Part shown: piece after piece, positions 41,939-53,500 of the stretch | Layout of the letters: every line of letters starts with the position of its first letter | Numbering within the stretch: position 1 is the stretch's first letter | Assembly (NCBI GenBank): GCA_963377175.1 | Contig: CAUJNA010001236.1 | Coordinates: forward strand, 51,001 to 115,000 | DNA: 64,000 nt | Source of the DNA: Effrenium voratum | Lineage: Eukaryota; Sar; Dinophyceae; Suessiales; Symbiodiniaceae | Direction of reading: 5' to 3' | Position numbers and translations under genes: made by a program | Notes under the pieces: generated by a model | Seen by the model: only the letters and a program-made list of their open reading frames with translations | What the model was told of the DNA's origin: nothing | The model's database searches: none

Positions 41939-44900
41939 TGCAAAGTTGCAAGAGACTTGGCAAGACTTGGCCGCCTCATGAACCTATAAGGTCCGGCCGG
42001 GCCGACAGTCCTCAAAGGGTGCCTTTCCTCTTGGGAAATGTATGCCAGGCGTCCTTCCACCGGCTCCTCGGAGAGGCGTGGGTGGTTTCACCTGGCTCGG
42101 CAAAGGTGCCGTGGTCACCTTTAACGCGTGCTGACTTGAATCAACAGCCATGACTGACCCGAAATCCAGATGGACATGCTGACAGTACCAGTTTGAGCGC
42201 TAAAAACCAAGCTTCTGCTTCGCGCAATGTGGATGGGTGAGACCAGAGCATCAGATGACTGAATACATGACTGTTTTTTTTTTGAAGGCTGCTCTGGGCT
42301 TCCTGTTTCAATTTGCACTCAATTCGGGTGTGTCTGTCTTGAGGGGACCCCCCCGACAAAAAAGAAGAAGAAGGAGAAAACGTGCATTTCCTTTGGTGTC
42401 CCCTTAAAACCACCAAGATAGAGTACCCTCAAAAGCGAAACACCCATTTGTTGTTTCACGTGTTGCTTCTTCGCTGCGATTGGGATGAATTATTTGGACT
42501 TGGCAGCGCCGCCTTGAGCTTTTCTCATGCTTCGTGTTGCGGCTGGGAGGCTCGGGACCAACGCAAAGTACTCCAAAGAGGTAAGCACTTTTTTTTTTAA
42601 TGATCCTTCTTCCTTGGATACACTTCCTGCAAGGTCGTCTCCTCCCTTGTGCTATGGCAGCACGAGCCTTTGGCATTCATTTTGCACTACTGCATGAATC
42701 ATGAATGGCATTGTCGCTTAACATCATGGGCTGGTGCCAAACATCACCCAGAGGATCCTTCTTTGCGGCATTCCCTCCAAGACGTGGTTCCCTGCATTTG
42801 CAGGGAGGGTCACCAACCCTTCCAGGGATGTTCTTTCACCATGGCCATGGCCAGCCCTCAGGGCAAAATTTTCCCGCCAGGGCAGAGGTGGAGAGCAACG
42901 CAGGCGAGACGCGACACGCGCGGGGGTTGAGAAGTAAGCCGAGACTCTTGACGGGTCTGGGCATGGCGCAGTTATGTGCTACAGCACATGATGAATCTTT
43001 TTCTTTTTTCACCAATCCCTCAAGAAGGGAGAGCAGAACCCGGGAGCAAGATTGATGGCCCATTGCGAGGGTGAGTGTTGAGGCTAAGGGAAGCTCGGCT
43101 CCGTGGATTCTCTGGTTAGCCAGTGGAAAGGAAGATACGGCCAACACCTGTGGATCAGCTGGGAATGCTTTTGAAGCAAATCAATGTTTATGCAAGTCAG
43201 GAAGCATCCACTGAGTCACTGACCCTGGCCTTGGGGCCCATGTGACGAATCGCAGGGGTGTTGAGACCCTGGATGACATGGAAACCTCAACCGAGGACGC
43301 CCCAACTGGACCAGGCTGCACCTATCCTGGCTATCAAGCTCTATGTTCTGTGCGCTGATGGGCAGACTGGGTATTCCATCCACGTCCATCGGCGAACCGC
43401 ATTTTTTTGCTTACTGTGGTGTGGTTGAGATCCCCGCCCAGGGTACCCTGCTAAACAAATCGATCTTTGCTCCCACGTCCACCGTGGGGCAATCCATCCG
43501 TCGTTTCTGTTGGGGGACTGGCGGCCAGTTGCAGGCGAGTCCCTGTGGCCGGGAAGCCTGGCTGCGAGCTTCGCAGCCTTGGATCGGGGGAGGCTATGAA
43601 GCCAATGACTGTTGGATCGCCTTGACTACATTCTGATAGATAAATATAAATGTATCTATATATATGTTATGTATATGCGTATATATATATATATAATGCA
43701 TATGTGAATACATATACATATATATATATATATATGGTAGCCTCCATGGACCCACCTTCCTCCAGATTCACTGGCATTTGCAGAGTTGTCAGGTTTTTTT
43801 GGAAGCTTCAGGCTCCAGCCTTTTGCAGGGAATCTTGAATCCAGTCCCGAATGAAACTTCAGTTGGTTTGGATTTACCTCAGTCCTATTTCTATATATAT
43901 ATATATACATATGCATACATATGAATAGATAGATATTCAACGACTTAGGTGCAATCCAAAGAGTTCCATCGATCGACATTCCTGGGTTCCGACACCGTTT
44001 TTCAGGCCGGAACGGCATGCTTTGCCGGACCTTCCAGAGCTTGAAATGGAAGATGAGCGACAGGGTATTGTGAACGGCGAGCCGATTTGGCTGTGGTTGT
44101 CAACACCGTTTTGGATCCCATTTTGGTAGGTAGGTGAATTCACCACCCATTTTGGAACCTATTTTAGTGGGGATTGGGATGTTCACTGGGGGTACGGGAT
44201 TTTGACCCATGGCCATTTTTCGCATCAAAATTCCAGCTTTGTGGAAAGAATGGCTTTGCATTAACAGTGAGAGCCTCTCCCTTGGATTTGCTGCCGTGTT
44301 GCCCGAGCCTGCCGAGGCGCCTACCCACTGGTGAGCAGCCGAGGCGACGAAGACTGGGTGGGTTAAACACGGCCAAGGTTGACAGAGCTTGTGTGGGGCG
44401 AGTGGATCGGGACCTCTGAATGCTTGGGGCGAGCATGGCATTTGTGAGAGACGGAATCCAATGTCAGACGCATTGGTTGTTCAAGTACGGGGGAGAACAG
44501 GAACCAAGCCTTTGCAAGCAAACCAGCGGAAATATCCAAGGACCCCAACTAGGTTGCATTTCTGACAGCACCTTCCCCTTTGGGGAAGGCTCTTGGTGCT
44601 TTCCATCCGTCGACTGTTGAGCCGGTCGTTGAAGGGCGCCGATAGCGCGCCCGGCAGGCCTAAGACATCATCGTGGCCACTGGAGCTCACAGCAGCCTTG
44701 AAGGCCAGGAAAGTGAGTGGGTGATGCGTTTTTTGTCTGTTTTTGGTTTCCCTTTTTTACCCTCCCCACCAACTTTTCACATGGGAACCTGATGGGGGAG
44801 GGGGTCTCGGTTTGGACCATGTTCCGTTCAAAGGGACCCCAGCAGGGACACCCTTTTGCGTCAGGTTCCATGTAACAATTGGTGGGAGGGTATCAGACAT

Positions 44901-46158
44901 CACAGTTTTGCCAACGTTTCGAGTGGGTGTCAGTGTCACTTTGACTTAGGAGCAGGAGCAGCAGGACGGCTACCGCGCCGCCTCCGCCTCGACCACGGCC
45001 TCAGAGGAGTGGAGGGGTTGCAACGGATGCTCTGTAATTGGTCCCCCGCTCACAATGGCTGTGGGTCGAAACCAATGGTACCATTTCTACCCATTTTAGA
45101 ACCTATTTTAGTGGGGATTGGGATGATCACTGGGGGTACTGGCTCTTGACCCATGGCCAAATGGTTCACTGCAAAGGAACCGCAACAGCAAGACCCGCAC
45201 AGGGATTCAAGCAACAAACACATTGTCTTGGCTCAGTTCAGGTGTGCTCGAAGTGGAAGGCTCGGATGACGGCAACACGTGCCGGCTACGAAAACAGACC
45301 GCATCACCCGGCCGACTGCTTCTCGCCCGGCGGCCAGTCTAAAGTACGGGATTGATTGCCAACTGCTTTTTCTGGTTGCCATACGGGTCTGTGACCTATT
45401 TTTGACCCATGGCCATATAGATGTCTACTAGTAGCAGTTCCCCAAACTATCCCTTCGCGAGCGCGCGAATAGGAGGGCGAGGCTCCCAGGTCGGAGTGGG
45501 GCCGAGGCCTCAGCCTAGATGCGCGGAGAAGGAGAGGTCTTTTTCGGCTCGCAGGGGTATCCATTGAGGTTTGCCTTGAGCAAAATCAACGGTTTGATGG
45601 GAAGAATAAGGACCAGCCGTCACGACAACCCAGATGGATGTTGCTTTGCCAGTCTTTCGATCTCTTGCGCTGGCCGCACACAAATTTGATGAAGCATTAT
45701 TTTCTTGCGATGTTTTCTTGCGAATGCCCCCGAGGATAGTGGAAGCGCACAACTCTGCAAATTGGCAAGGTGGGTAGAACCACCTTGAGTTTAACAAGTC
45801 AGTGATTCATTAGTCGTCGGACACACGCTGAACAACCGGGTAATTGGAGGGCGGGGGACTGTCTCAAGCAATAGATCTTCTCTACATCATAGAGCTTTCC
45901 CTGGACCCCCCAAACACCCCCCCAAAAAATGGTTGATTCTGGTGAGTCTAGTCTTTCCCCAGCGAGGAAAGTATGTTTCTTGGGGGGGGACATAGGTTTG
46001 AGTTCCCTTCCCTTCGTGTCTGTTCCTCGATGCGCCCGAGGCTTCGCCCGGCTGCACGGCCCAGGGCCCAAGGGCAAGCAGCGGCCGGTGCCTGGCTGCT
46101 GGGGCGTGGGTCCCTGAATCCCCGGCCTGGGGCGCATGGAGCGCATGGCGGGGCAAAT
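37790..46158 (+). CDS. Intron-rich gene region with unidentified exons
   Basis: Several plus-strand segments read as protein and are bounded by plausible acceptors and donors. They include HGGYRWRWQNTLGTWIFG (about 37800-37856), ALEPLTLEECCDFARSLG (37983-38037), VAQLGLAQEVGTKLYAEPLG (38224-38284), the 38508-38612, 40565-40648 and 40824-40915 segments, GVETLDDMETSTEDAPTGPG (about 43256-43345), RPERHALPDLPELEMEDERQ (about 44006-44088), DIIVATGAHSSLEGQE (44665-44712) and EQEQQDGYRAASAS... (44949-45056). They could belong to one gene or several. DIIVATGA resembles the nucleotide-binding strand of FAD/NAD oxidoreductases, but this is too short to assign. Three introner-like families interrupt the region. 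Confidence 0.35.
38508..38612 (+). CDS. Exon-like segment TDWVDGTLFASSLLLEAIAQ
   Basis: After acceptor TTTCAG the frame reads TDWVDGTLFASSLLLEAIAQ, then CGAMKFGQSMLFDAQ, and meets TAG at 38613, which may lie in the intron. SLLLEAIAQ vaguely resembles the helix of hot-dog dehydratases (FabZ type, 'VLxxEAxAQ'), a weak hint only. Confidence 0.4.
38835..38912. repeat. CGCCCACG-type degenerate minisatellite
   Basis: Repeats of CACGCGCCCACG over about 75 bases. Confidence 0.6.
39118..39225. repeat. Degenerate GGTCGCAAGTGA repeats
   Basis: At least five variants of (G)GGTYGCAAGTG(A). Complementary strings (CTTGTGACC, CCTGTGACC) occur at about 38778-38815, so the two clusters could pair as a large inverted repeat. 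Confidence 0.6.
40432..40536 (+). mobile_element. Introner-like element, family 2, copy 1
   Basis: Begins GTTGTTGTTGGGAAACATC at an exon end (GT donor) and runs through TTTTTGCTTATTGTG to GCTCCCCTTCCAACGTCCACC. It shares this layout with 59503-59607 and more weakly with 43400-43483. The whole intron to the exon at 40565 is little longer than the element. Confidence 0.65.
40565..40648 (+). CDS. Exon-like segment VAHFGPNLETRYLLYRPQMV
   Basis: Follows an intron (40432-40564) made almost entirely of an introner-like element. Reads VAHFGPNLETRYLLYRPQMV then QALRPARK. Family unknown. Confidence 0.45.
40824..40915 (+). CDS. Exon-like segment HKFCIPWNALARRCVDFGLE
   Basis: After an AAAG acceptor, reads HKFCIPWNALARRCVDFGLE then VRPGIGI. 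Probably the same gene as the exon at 40565, family unknown. Confidence 0.45.
41911..41939. repeat. (CT)n microsatellite
   Basis: An uninterrupted CT run of about 14 units. Confidence 0.95.
43400..43483 (+). mobile_element. Introner-like element, family 2, degenerate copy
   Basis: Shares TTTTTGCTTACTGTGG, TGCTAAACAAATC and TTTGCTCCCACGTCCACC with copy 1, in the same order and spacing. Confidence 0.4.
43636..43735. repeat. AT-rich microsatellite cluster
   Basis: TATATA/CATATG repeats; a similar tract lies at 43890-43935. Confidence 0.85.
44089..44214 (+). mobile_element. Introner-like element, family 1, copy 1
   Basis: Starts GGCTGTGGTTGTCAACACC at the end of the exon ...GIVNGEPIW, giving a GC donor, and ends TTTTGACCCATGGCC. 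The ends form an inverted repeat (GGCCATGGGTCAAAA against GGCTGTGGTTGTCAA). The interior contains the shared core ATTTTAGTGGGGATTGGGAT. Confidence 0.8.
44758..44892. mobile_element. Introner/MITE-like element, family 3
   Basis: About 32-base terminal inverted repeats: the left end (44758-44792) begins TACCCTCCCCACCAA and ends GGGAACCTGA. The right end (44861-44892) begins TCAGGTTCCATG and ends TTGGTGGGAGGGTA. It lies in an intron just after an exon with a GTGAGT donor at 44713. A decayed relative is at 61635-61727. Confidence 0.75.
45057..45158 (+). mobile_element. Introner-like element, family 1, copy 2
   Basis: GGCTGTGGGTCGAAACC follows directly on the coding-like run ...CNGCSVIGPPLTM (GC donor) and ends CTTGACCCATGGCC, with the shared core ATTTTAGTGGGGATTGGGAT. 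A fragment of the right end recurs at about 45386-45417. Confidence 0.8.
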
Positions 46159-46284
46159 GGGTGTGGTTGTCAAGACCGTTTTGGATCCCATTTTGGTAGG
46201 TAGGTGAATTCACCACCCATTTTGGAACCTATTTTAGTGGGGATTGGGATGTTCACTGGGGGTACGGGCTGTTGACCCATGGCC
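46159..46284 (+). mobile_element. Introner-like element, family 1, copy 3
   Basis: Nearly identical to copy 1 from GTGTGGTTGTCAA through TTGACCCATGGCC. At this copy the donor-position bases are GT. Confidence 0.8.
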
Positions 46285-47321
46285 AAATGGCGACAAAGAC
46301 TAACCCCAAGTCTTCAATTTTGAGCCACACCTAGTTTGATTTGGGTTCTCCTTGTGGGGCTTTGCAATGTGTGTCCAGACTGGTGCGACGACACAAGTTC
46401 TTCCAAGCTGTTGTCTTCAGTACATACCTCCCAATAAGATCTTCCCGGCAACAGCAGAGTTGGACGTCCACACTTCATGGATAACGTTCTTTGCTGAGCT
46501 ATGCGGTATCTGACCCCGTCGACTTCCTCTGAACCTACTGAATGAATTCGCCAAACTTGAAGGCAAGGGACTGGACAGGTGAGCAGAGAGTTTAGTTGCA
46601 GCAGATGGGCTTTGCAGCGACTCATTCTTTTGAAGCCTGTGCTTGTTCGAATTCTTCCGCATGGACTTTGTTGCAGATGCGGCAGCTGTCCCTTGCGCAA
46701 GGAAGGGGAGATTAATGCCTCAATGAAGTCACGTATATGCCATGTACATGGTGTGATCGTATTTGCTCCGTACAGTTCGAGGATCCGAGCTTTTTCCCCT
46801 CCTCGAACCGCCGCGCAGTGGACATTTGTTGGCCGCTGCCAGACCCGGCTGAAGTAGCAAAACCTGTCCGATAGGGACATCAGTTAATGCAGCTTGGGCG
46901 ATCCACCTTTGCACCTCGGCGGGCATGTGGAGGGGGCCGGGTGATGATTCGTATCTCGCCGTGCGTGGTTTGCAGCTTTTTGCAGTGGCATGGAGCCCTG
47001 TCTGCAGGGCCGCAAGAAACAAGGCAGTTGCAAACTGTTGGTCCGTTCTGGGATTGGCTAGGGCAGGACAGCCATGTGTATGTATATACATGCATCACAG
47101 GCCATTGGGTGCATCCTGCGACTGGAAGCTTTCGGTTTTGTTTAACGTATCCGAAGTATTGTACCTTGCAGATTTTTCAAAGGACCGTGGAAGCCAGTGC
47201 AAGCAGTTTGTGATCGAAGATAGTCGTGTTTATGGATGTATGCGTGACCCTCATAATATCATGGAGGCAGGGCATGACCGCTACTTCCTTTGGCTTCAAG
47301 CACGGATGCTTCAGCACTGAT

Positions 47322-47323
47322 GG

Positions 47324-47403
<80 letters not shown>
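47322..47403. repeat. (GAT)n trinucleotide repeat
   Basis: About 26 GAT units, giving spurious poly-Asp, poly-Met, poly-Ile or poly-His frames. It lies just upstream of the secreted-protein gene, so it may be in its 5' region. Confidence 0.95.
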
Positions 47404-47513
47404 CTGCCAGTAGAAGTGCTGGCGGTGTATTGTTTGAAGCGTTTTTTGTTTGGACCCCCCGCCCCCCACCCGACCGTCCGACAATCGCGCCTCACCCCTT
47501 CCAGGCCCAGACC

Positions 47514-47591
47514 ATGTTCCGCCTCGTCCTGCTGTGCCTTTTTCAGACCTCCCTGGCCGCAAAGATCAATGCGGCGCCCAATTTGCAGCAG
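47514..47591 (+). CDS. First exon with signal peptide
   Basis: ATG TTC CGC ... encodes MFRLVLLCLFQTSLAAKINA then APNLQQ: a basic residue, a Leu-rich core and a small-residue cleavage context (SLAA). A GC donor follows at 47592. Confidence 0.65.
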
Positions 47592-50500
47592 GCCACGTCA
47601 AGAGTGGGGGCGTGGCTTCAGGTGGCTACGAATTGGCTGACCAAAGCTTCCAGGTTGAAATGTCAGATCTCTCGAAATGTCAGATCTTTGCAAGGTTGAA
47701 GTTGGCTTGATCTCCATATGAAGGTCATTGTGATTTTTGCTAGTTTGTAGTAATTCGCTTGCAATGCTTTCGATCAATTGGTACTCTCAGAATCATTGAA
47801 CCCTATTTCTTTCTCCAAAAGCAGTCGACCCCGTTCAATCGCAAGGCCTTTGTTCTTCTCATTGCAAGGGGCCAACCTTGTCCAAGTAGGGAGACCTCGG
47901 AGAACCTGACCTCCGCAGACTTCTGACCTGCAAACCTTGAGAGCGCATCACTTGAGGATCAGGATGAGCAACTCGGAAAGTTTCAGGTCCCAAATGGCCG
48001 TGAATGTTGTTGAAAAGTCTGTAACAGAGCTGCGGCGGACATTCGTTACAGAGCTTCCCCATCATTCAATGATAAAAAGGAGAGGACAACTTCTTTCCGA
48101 AGAAATCCGCAGGACAGCATCGTGAACCTCATGGCCTCGCAACCGAACGGCGCGAAGGCCAAGGCCTCCGAGATGGAAGCCATGGCTGGGGCCCCCAGCT
48201 CTCCAGCCCTGCAGCCCTCGCCTGGCTTGGTCCATGGTTTCAGTTTTTGCTGGAAGGACGGTTTCAAGAGTTTTGGCTTGGGGCAGTCGCAGTGTAGTGG
48301 CAGCGGTAGCAGCAGTAGCAGTAGTAGTATTGGTGGTGGCAGCAGTAAGAGTAGTAGTTTGAATCGTTTCTGCTTTGGTAGCAGCCGCAGCGTGGCGGCA
48401 ACAGCAGCTGCTGGTGTTTACTGGGACAGGGTGTTAAGAAAGTATGGATCCGGCAAAGGCAGTGCTCCACAAAGGTGAGAGATTGAATGCAATGCCTGTA
48501 ATCAAGTTGAGTCACCGGAAAAGTCTTTTATTTGCACCCCTGTATCCCAGTGATTCCTGAGCCAAGAGCCAGCACTTTGGCCTTTCAGCAGACGGTTCAG
48601 AAAGATGAATTCTGGATTTGTTGTCTTCTCCTTGTCTCCTGGCTCGAAGATCAGGTGGAGCCTTGCCAGGTGCCAGAAGAAAGCGAAGCTGGTTCCCGAC
48701 TTTGATACTTCCTTCAAAGATTTGGGCCATTGCTGCAGCACTGTCGTGCCATTTGCTGAGGTGATGCTTCTTGCCCAGCAGGCCAAGGTTGCAAAGAACG
48801 GCAAGGCGGACGGCAACGTCACTGAGTTTGCAGCCATGATCAAGGAGGCCGGCCACAAAGGTGGACAAACAACGTACCCTCCTGTCCACTAACATGGCAT
48901 CGACCAGAGCCCTTTTCAAGGAAGACAGTTTTCCGGGACCCCTCAGTCAAGTTTAGTAAACAGGAGGGTACCCCCATTGGATTTTGCGAACTTCTGCTTC
49001 AGAACTGGATACCGATGCTTGTCAATTGACCCAAGAGCCAGTTAGATCTGGCCACAGCTCCAAAAAATGAGGACCGTCTTGCTGCAAAAGACCAAAGTCG
49101 CTTTGTTGCATGCACATGGCGGAAAGCCCCAAACCCTCACCCAATGGAGAAGTTTTGGCCTCGGTCTTCACATGGACCTGCCTGACTTTGCTCCTTTTGG
49201 ACGCGACTTGGTCTCCAGCCCGCTCTGTTCGGGCTATTTGCCGCACAGTCACGATCATAGTTGCTACTGTGAGGAGCTGAAGAAGTTGCAGGAGGAGGTG
49301 CTGAAAGCAGCTGCCATCGCAGACGCGGCTTGCCTCGCGGCGAAGGACAACTTGACAGCTGGCTGCCCTCTCTACGGGTCAAACACAACCTTCCTGCCAT
49401 CAGGCGACGCGGCAATGCGCTGGACGTGAGGGCTGTGTTTTTCTTCTTCTTTGCCATGGTGCTTTGGGGTATGGATCTTGGCGAGCTGGTTCTCGTTTTT
49501 TGCCTTTCGAAAGGGCGATTTTGACGGTCTTTGGCCCGAGCTCGCGGCGATTTTTCGGTTTTCTCCGCCAGGCTTCAACGGAGACTTCAAGGAGCTGCGG
49601 GAGGCGCACCAGAGCTGCCGCGCCGCCATCGCCTCGAAGAAGCAGGCGCGAAGCCGTTTTCTCGCGGGAGCGGGGGGCGGGCCCGGGGAAAGCTCGTCGG
49701 TGCGGAAGGGAAGGGGGAGGAGGCGGAGAACAGAGCGGTGTTAAGACGCTTTCTGGGGAAACCACGTACCACGTCGGTTTTAAGACAGTTTTTGGAAGGT
49801 CCGCATTACGGCCCCGGAAAGTCCAGACTTTTGGGTGGAAGGGCTGAGACAGTGATTCTGGTTGTCCGAGCGGTGTTTGCATTCATGACAGAGTGTTCAA
49901 CGGGCATGGACTTCTTTTTGCCTGGCTCTTCCAACGTGGGCACTCTTTTTAGAGGAATCTGGTTTGCCTTGGGTGCTGAATTCCTGGACGCCTTTGTTGC
50001 CCACCTCCTCCTTGGCAACGACCCACCATCCTGTCGCACCTGCGTCGCCTCCCTTGCGCCATCCCCGCCAGGAGATGGAGACCTGCAAGACGAGCCGCAG
50101 CAGTCTCATCCTGCAGGAGCAGACGCTCACCACTCAGTTCCAAGGCCTGGTTGCAATGTGGATGTGGGTCAAAACTAATGGGATCCCATTTTGGGGTAGG
50201 TGCGCCACCCATTTTTGAACCTATTTTAGCGGGGATTGGGATGCTCACTGGGGGTACGGGATTTTGACCCACGGCCGTGTGCCCTTTTGGGTCAGTGTTT
50301 TTTTTGTGGAACGAGGGTCTGTGTCCGGGCTGCCGCTCTACCCCTTTTTTGGATACACAGGTTTAGGGTTTTCTTGGGCCATCCCACTCAGGAAGTGAGA
50401 CGTCCCTGCAAACCGAGCACGATTACGATCATCACTAGGGTTCGGAGTGGGGCGTTGCGGCTTTCTGGGGCCGCGAGGCATCAACATCTTCGAGAGCCCC

Positions 50501-53500
50501 GACGAGTGCCGGGTGAAGGGGGACGACGTCTTGGCCTACCTGGCGTCCATGCGGGATCACTTCAAGGGCAAAAAGGCTGGCAGAGAGCCAGGGGTTGCAC
50601 CTGGTTGCGCCTGGTTGCGCCATTTGCATGGCTCGGGTTTCCTTGTTTTGAAGACGTGAGCCAAGGGGCCAAGGGGCTTCTTCACATTGGTCCGTTGAGG
50701 TTGTGGCACTCTGCTTACGGCCAGACTCTTCACATGCCGACGGGCCCACTACAGAATGCTTGCAACCAGACGTGAGAAACTTGGCCCCTGCAGACGACTT
50801 GGTGGAGCACCTACTACAAGCTGGAGAATGTGACCGAAGACATCACCAAATGGAACTGCACCGAGAAGGAGCTCAGCAAAGGTTGCGCATCACCAGCCTT
50901 CCAAAAAAGCTTCATCCCTCGAAATCTTTGTTCCATGCCAAAAAGCTTCACTGGGCGATGGCCTATGGACCATAGCCTCTCAAAAAAGGCCCTGAGGCGA
51001 CGAGGGTCGGCCCATTTGTCTCCAGCACCGGGATGTTGTTCCGGCAGGAGATTGCCTACTACGACAAGATCGCCGAGTGCCAGAACAGGCAGTTGTCCTT
51101 GGAAGAGACTGCTTGCCAGTTGCACGAGAGGCGGGGGGGGGTTCACGGATTCACCGCTTCCCATGCCTTGTGACCCGGTTCCCTTTGCTTCGTCAGCCAA
51201 GTTGCATTGAACTGCTTGCACACTGCCCCCTGCGGGCAAAGGACCAACGAGTCCTGCGACCTGCTGCCGGCCTGCTACAAGGCCAACTGGCTGAACTATG
51301 AGACGGAGGCGCAAACACGTGGGAGCCATTGAGCCCACGATGCCATAACCTGAGACCGGCGACCCTAAGGCCAAGTCTTACAGCGAGGGACTGGGGAAAT
51401 TGTGCTTGGGAAGTTCATGTTTAGAACCTCCTGTGTTGCGAGATCATGTGATTGGTTTAATGTTGGAAATATCACGGGAGTGACTTTGCAAGCCGCCGCG
51501 GCGTTAGTGTTGTTGAACTGTAGAATTTGGCAACCTTGAAAGCAAGCAACACCAGCTTCGTCCGTTGCCTGTTTCAACCAGCCAAGATCCCTGTTGACCT
51601 TACATTGCAGGCGGCGCGTGCCAACAGCTCCATCGAGGACAGCAAGGGTGGACTTTGGAACTTTGGAACCTTTCAAAAAGCGGGTCGGGTTGACAGTTTG
51701 GAGAGTTTGGATGTAGAGCGCCTTCAAGTCTTGAGTGCCTGAAAGAACTGATCGTGCTAGGTGGATGGGAGAAAGTGCAGTTTCCTGCCAAGAGGGGCCA
51801 ACCATGACGAAGCCAGACCGCAGGACTTGCGGTATGAGTACCGCGCCGTGAAGCGCATCCTCTGCCTTTTGGACGCGATCACGTCCTCTGATGTTCAGGC
51901 CCTGTCCCGCCCCATTTCCCACGATCCCCAGATATGTTTTCCCATTCGCGACTGACTAGCGGGGATTCATTTTTTCAGTGGGGATGATGGGATGCTATGT
52001 GTGAAGCGGAACTCCACTAATCCCATTCAGCAGATGGAGAGGGCCAATGGTGGAAAGGGTCACACAGCCTGTCAATCAATGTGAATCATGTAGGTGAACT
52101 TCCAAGGAATTCGTGAGGGCGTGCTTGACAGTGTTTGTAGCCTGATGCAGAAGTCAGGCCTTTGATGGGGCCCTTCTTCGGGGTTGCTTTAAAGGGACGC
52201 CAAGGACAAGTAAACAGTATTTTTCGGGGCACCCTAAAGGAAGACACACACCCAAATGACAAAGGGTAGCTTTTCATATTTAGTGGGACATATCTCAGAT
52301 TTTTCGTTTCCCCAATGGTCATCCCATGTAAAGCACCTTTTGATCAACCCAAACATGTCGTTTGCACCAAGCCACCCTCCCGTTCGGGAGGCCAAGCTGG
52401 AGATCTGCATGGAGACGAAGTATAGCGGCGCCGCCGTCTCCAGCGCCTGCGCGCCGTGGCTGAGATGGGTGGCTCGTGGTGGGAGTGGTTTCCCGTTCAA
52501 ACCACAAACCGAAAACATGGTACCCTCCAAAAAGACTCTCCCATATGATTCGCGCTTGATTTCGGGCTGACAGGAGTGAATGGGAAGCATCTTCTGGCGC
52601 ATCGTTTTGTTTCCAGCAACCAAGTATCTTAGCAGCGTCATCCTGTCAGTCAGTTTTCTTATTCACCTCCCTCAGGAAATCCGGCATGCCTTTCGGACAG
52701 AAGTTGTCCCTTCTTGAATGTTCCATTCATTCTTTCTACCCCTCAAATGGGGAGGCCTTTTCCTTGATACTCGAAACTACGCCCATGCACACTTTACCCC
52801 GATATTCCTGGCACGGAGTGAGGTTTGGAGGTGATTTTAAGACGGAGGGGTATTTATTTTAGGAATTTTTTTCGTTTTTTTTTGGGATTTTTTTTCGCTT
52901 TTGGCTTCTTGGCTTCTTGGCTTCTTGGCTTCTTGGCTTCTTGGCTTCTTGGCTTCTTGGCTTCTCGGCTTCTTGGCTTCTCGGCTTTTCGGCTTCTTGG
53001 CTTCTTGGCTTCTCAGCTTCTGGGCTTCTGGGCTTCTTGGCTTTGGCTTCTTGGCTTCTTGGCTTCTTGGCTTCTTGGCTTCTTGGCTTCTTGGCTTCTT
53101 GGCTTCTTGGCTTCTTGGCTTCTCGGCTTCTTGGCTTCTCGGCTTCTTGGCTTCTCAGCTTCTGGGCTTCTGGGCTTCTTGGCTTTGGCTTCTTGGCTTC
53201 TTGGCTTCTTGGCTTCTTGGCTTTTCGGCTTCTTGGCTTCTCGGCTTCTGGGCTTCTAGGCTTTTCGGCTTTTTGCTGGTTTATGCGGCTTTTGGTGGCT
53301 TTTTGGCTTTTCGCATCCTCTGCATTCCCAGTTCCTCTTCGGCAGGTGGCGTTTTTCCGACATCATGGGGGGGGCTGCCGCCCCCCCCAACCCCCCCGCT
53401 ACGTTTTAGATTTTCTGCAGAGATTTAATTAGTTGCACCCCTAGTTGAATCATCAATTCTTCGAACATCATGGGGGGGTTGCACCCCTAGTTGAATCATC

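Noticed and set aside
47226..47495. Poly-Asp, poly-Met, poly-Ile and poly-His frames
   Set aside because: Caused by the (GAT)n run. Only the signal-peptide start at 47514 downstream looks real.
52825..53432. Hydrophobic ASWLLGFL repeat proteins resembling membrane proteins
   Set aside because: They come from the 8-base GGCTTCTT minisatellite; all three frames stay open for the same reason.
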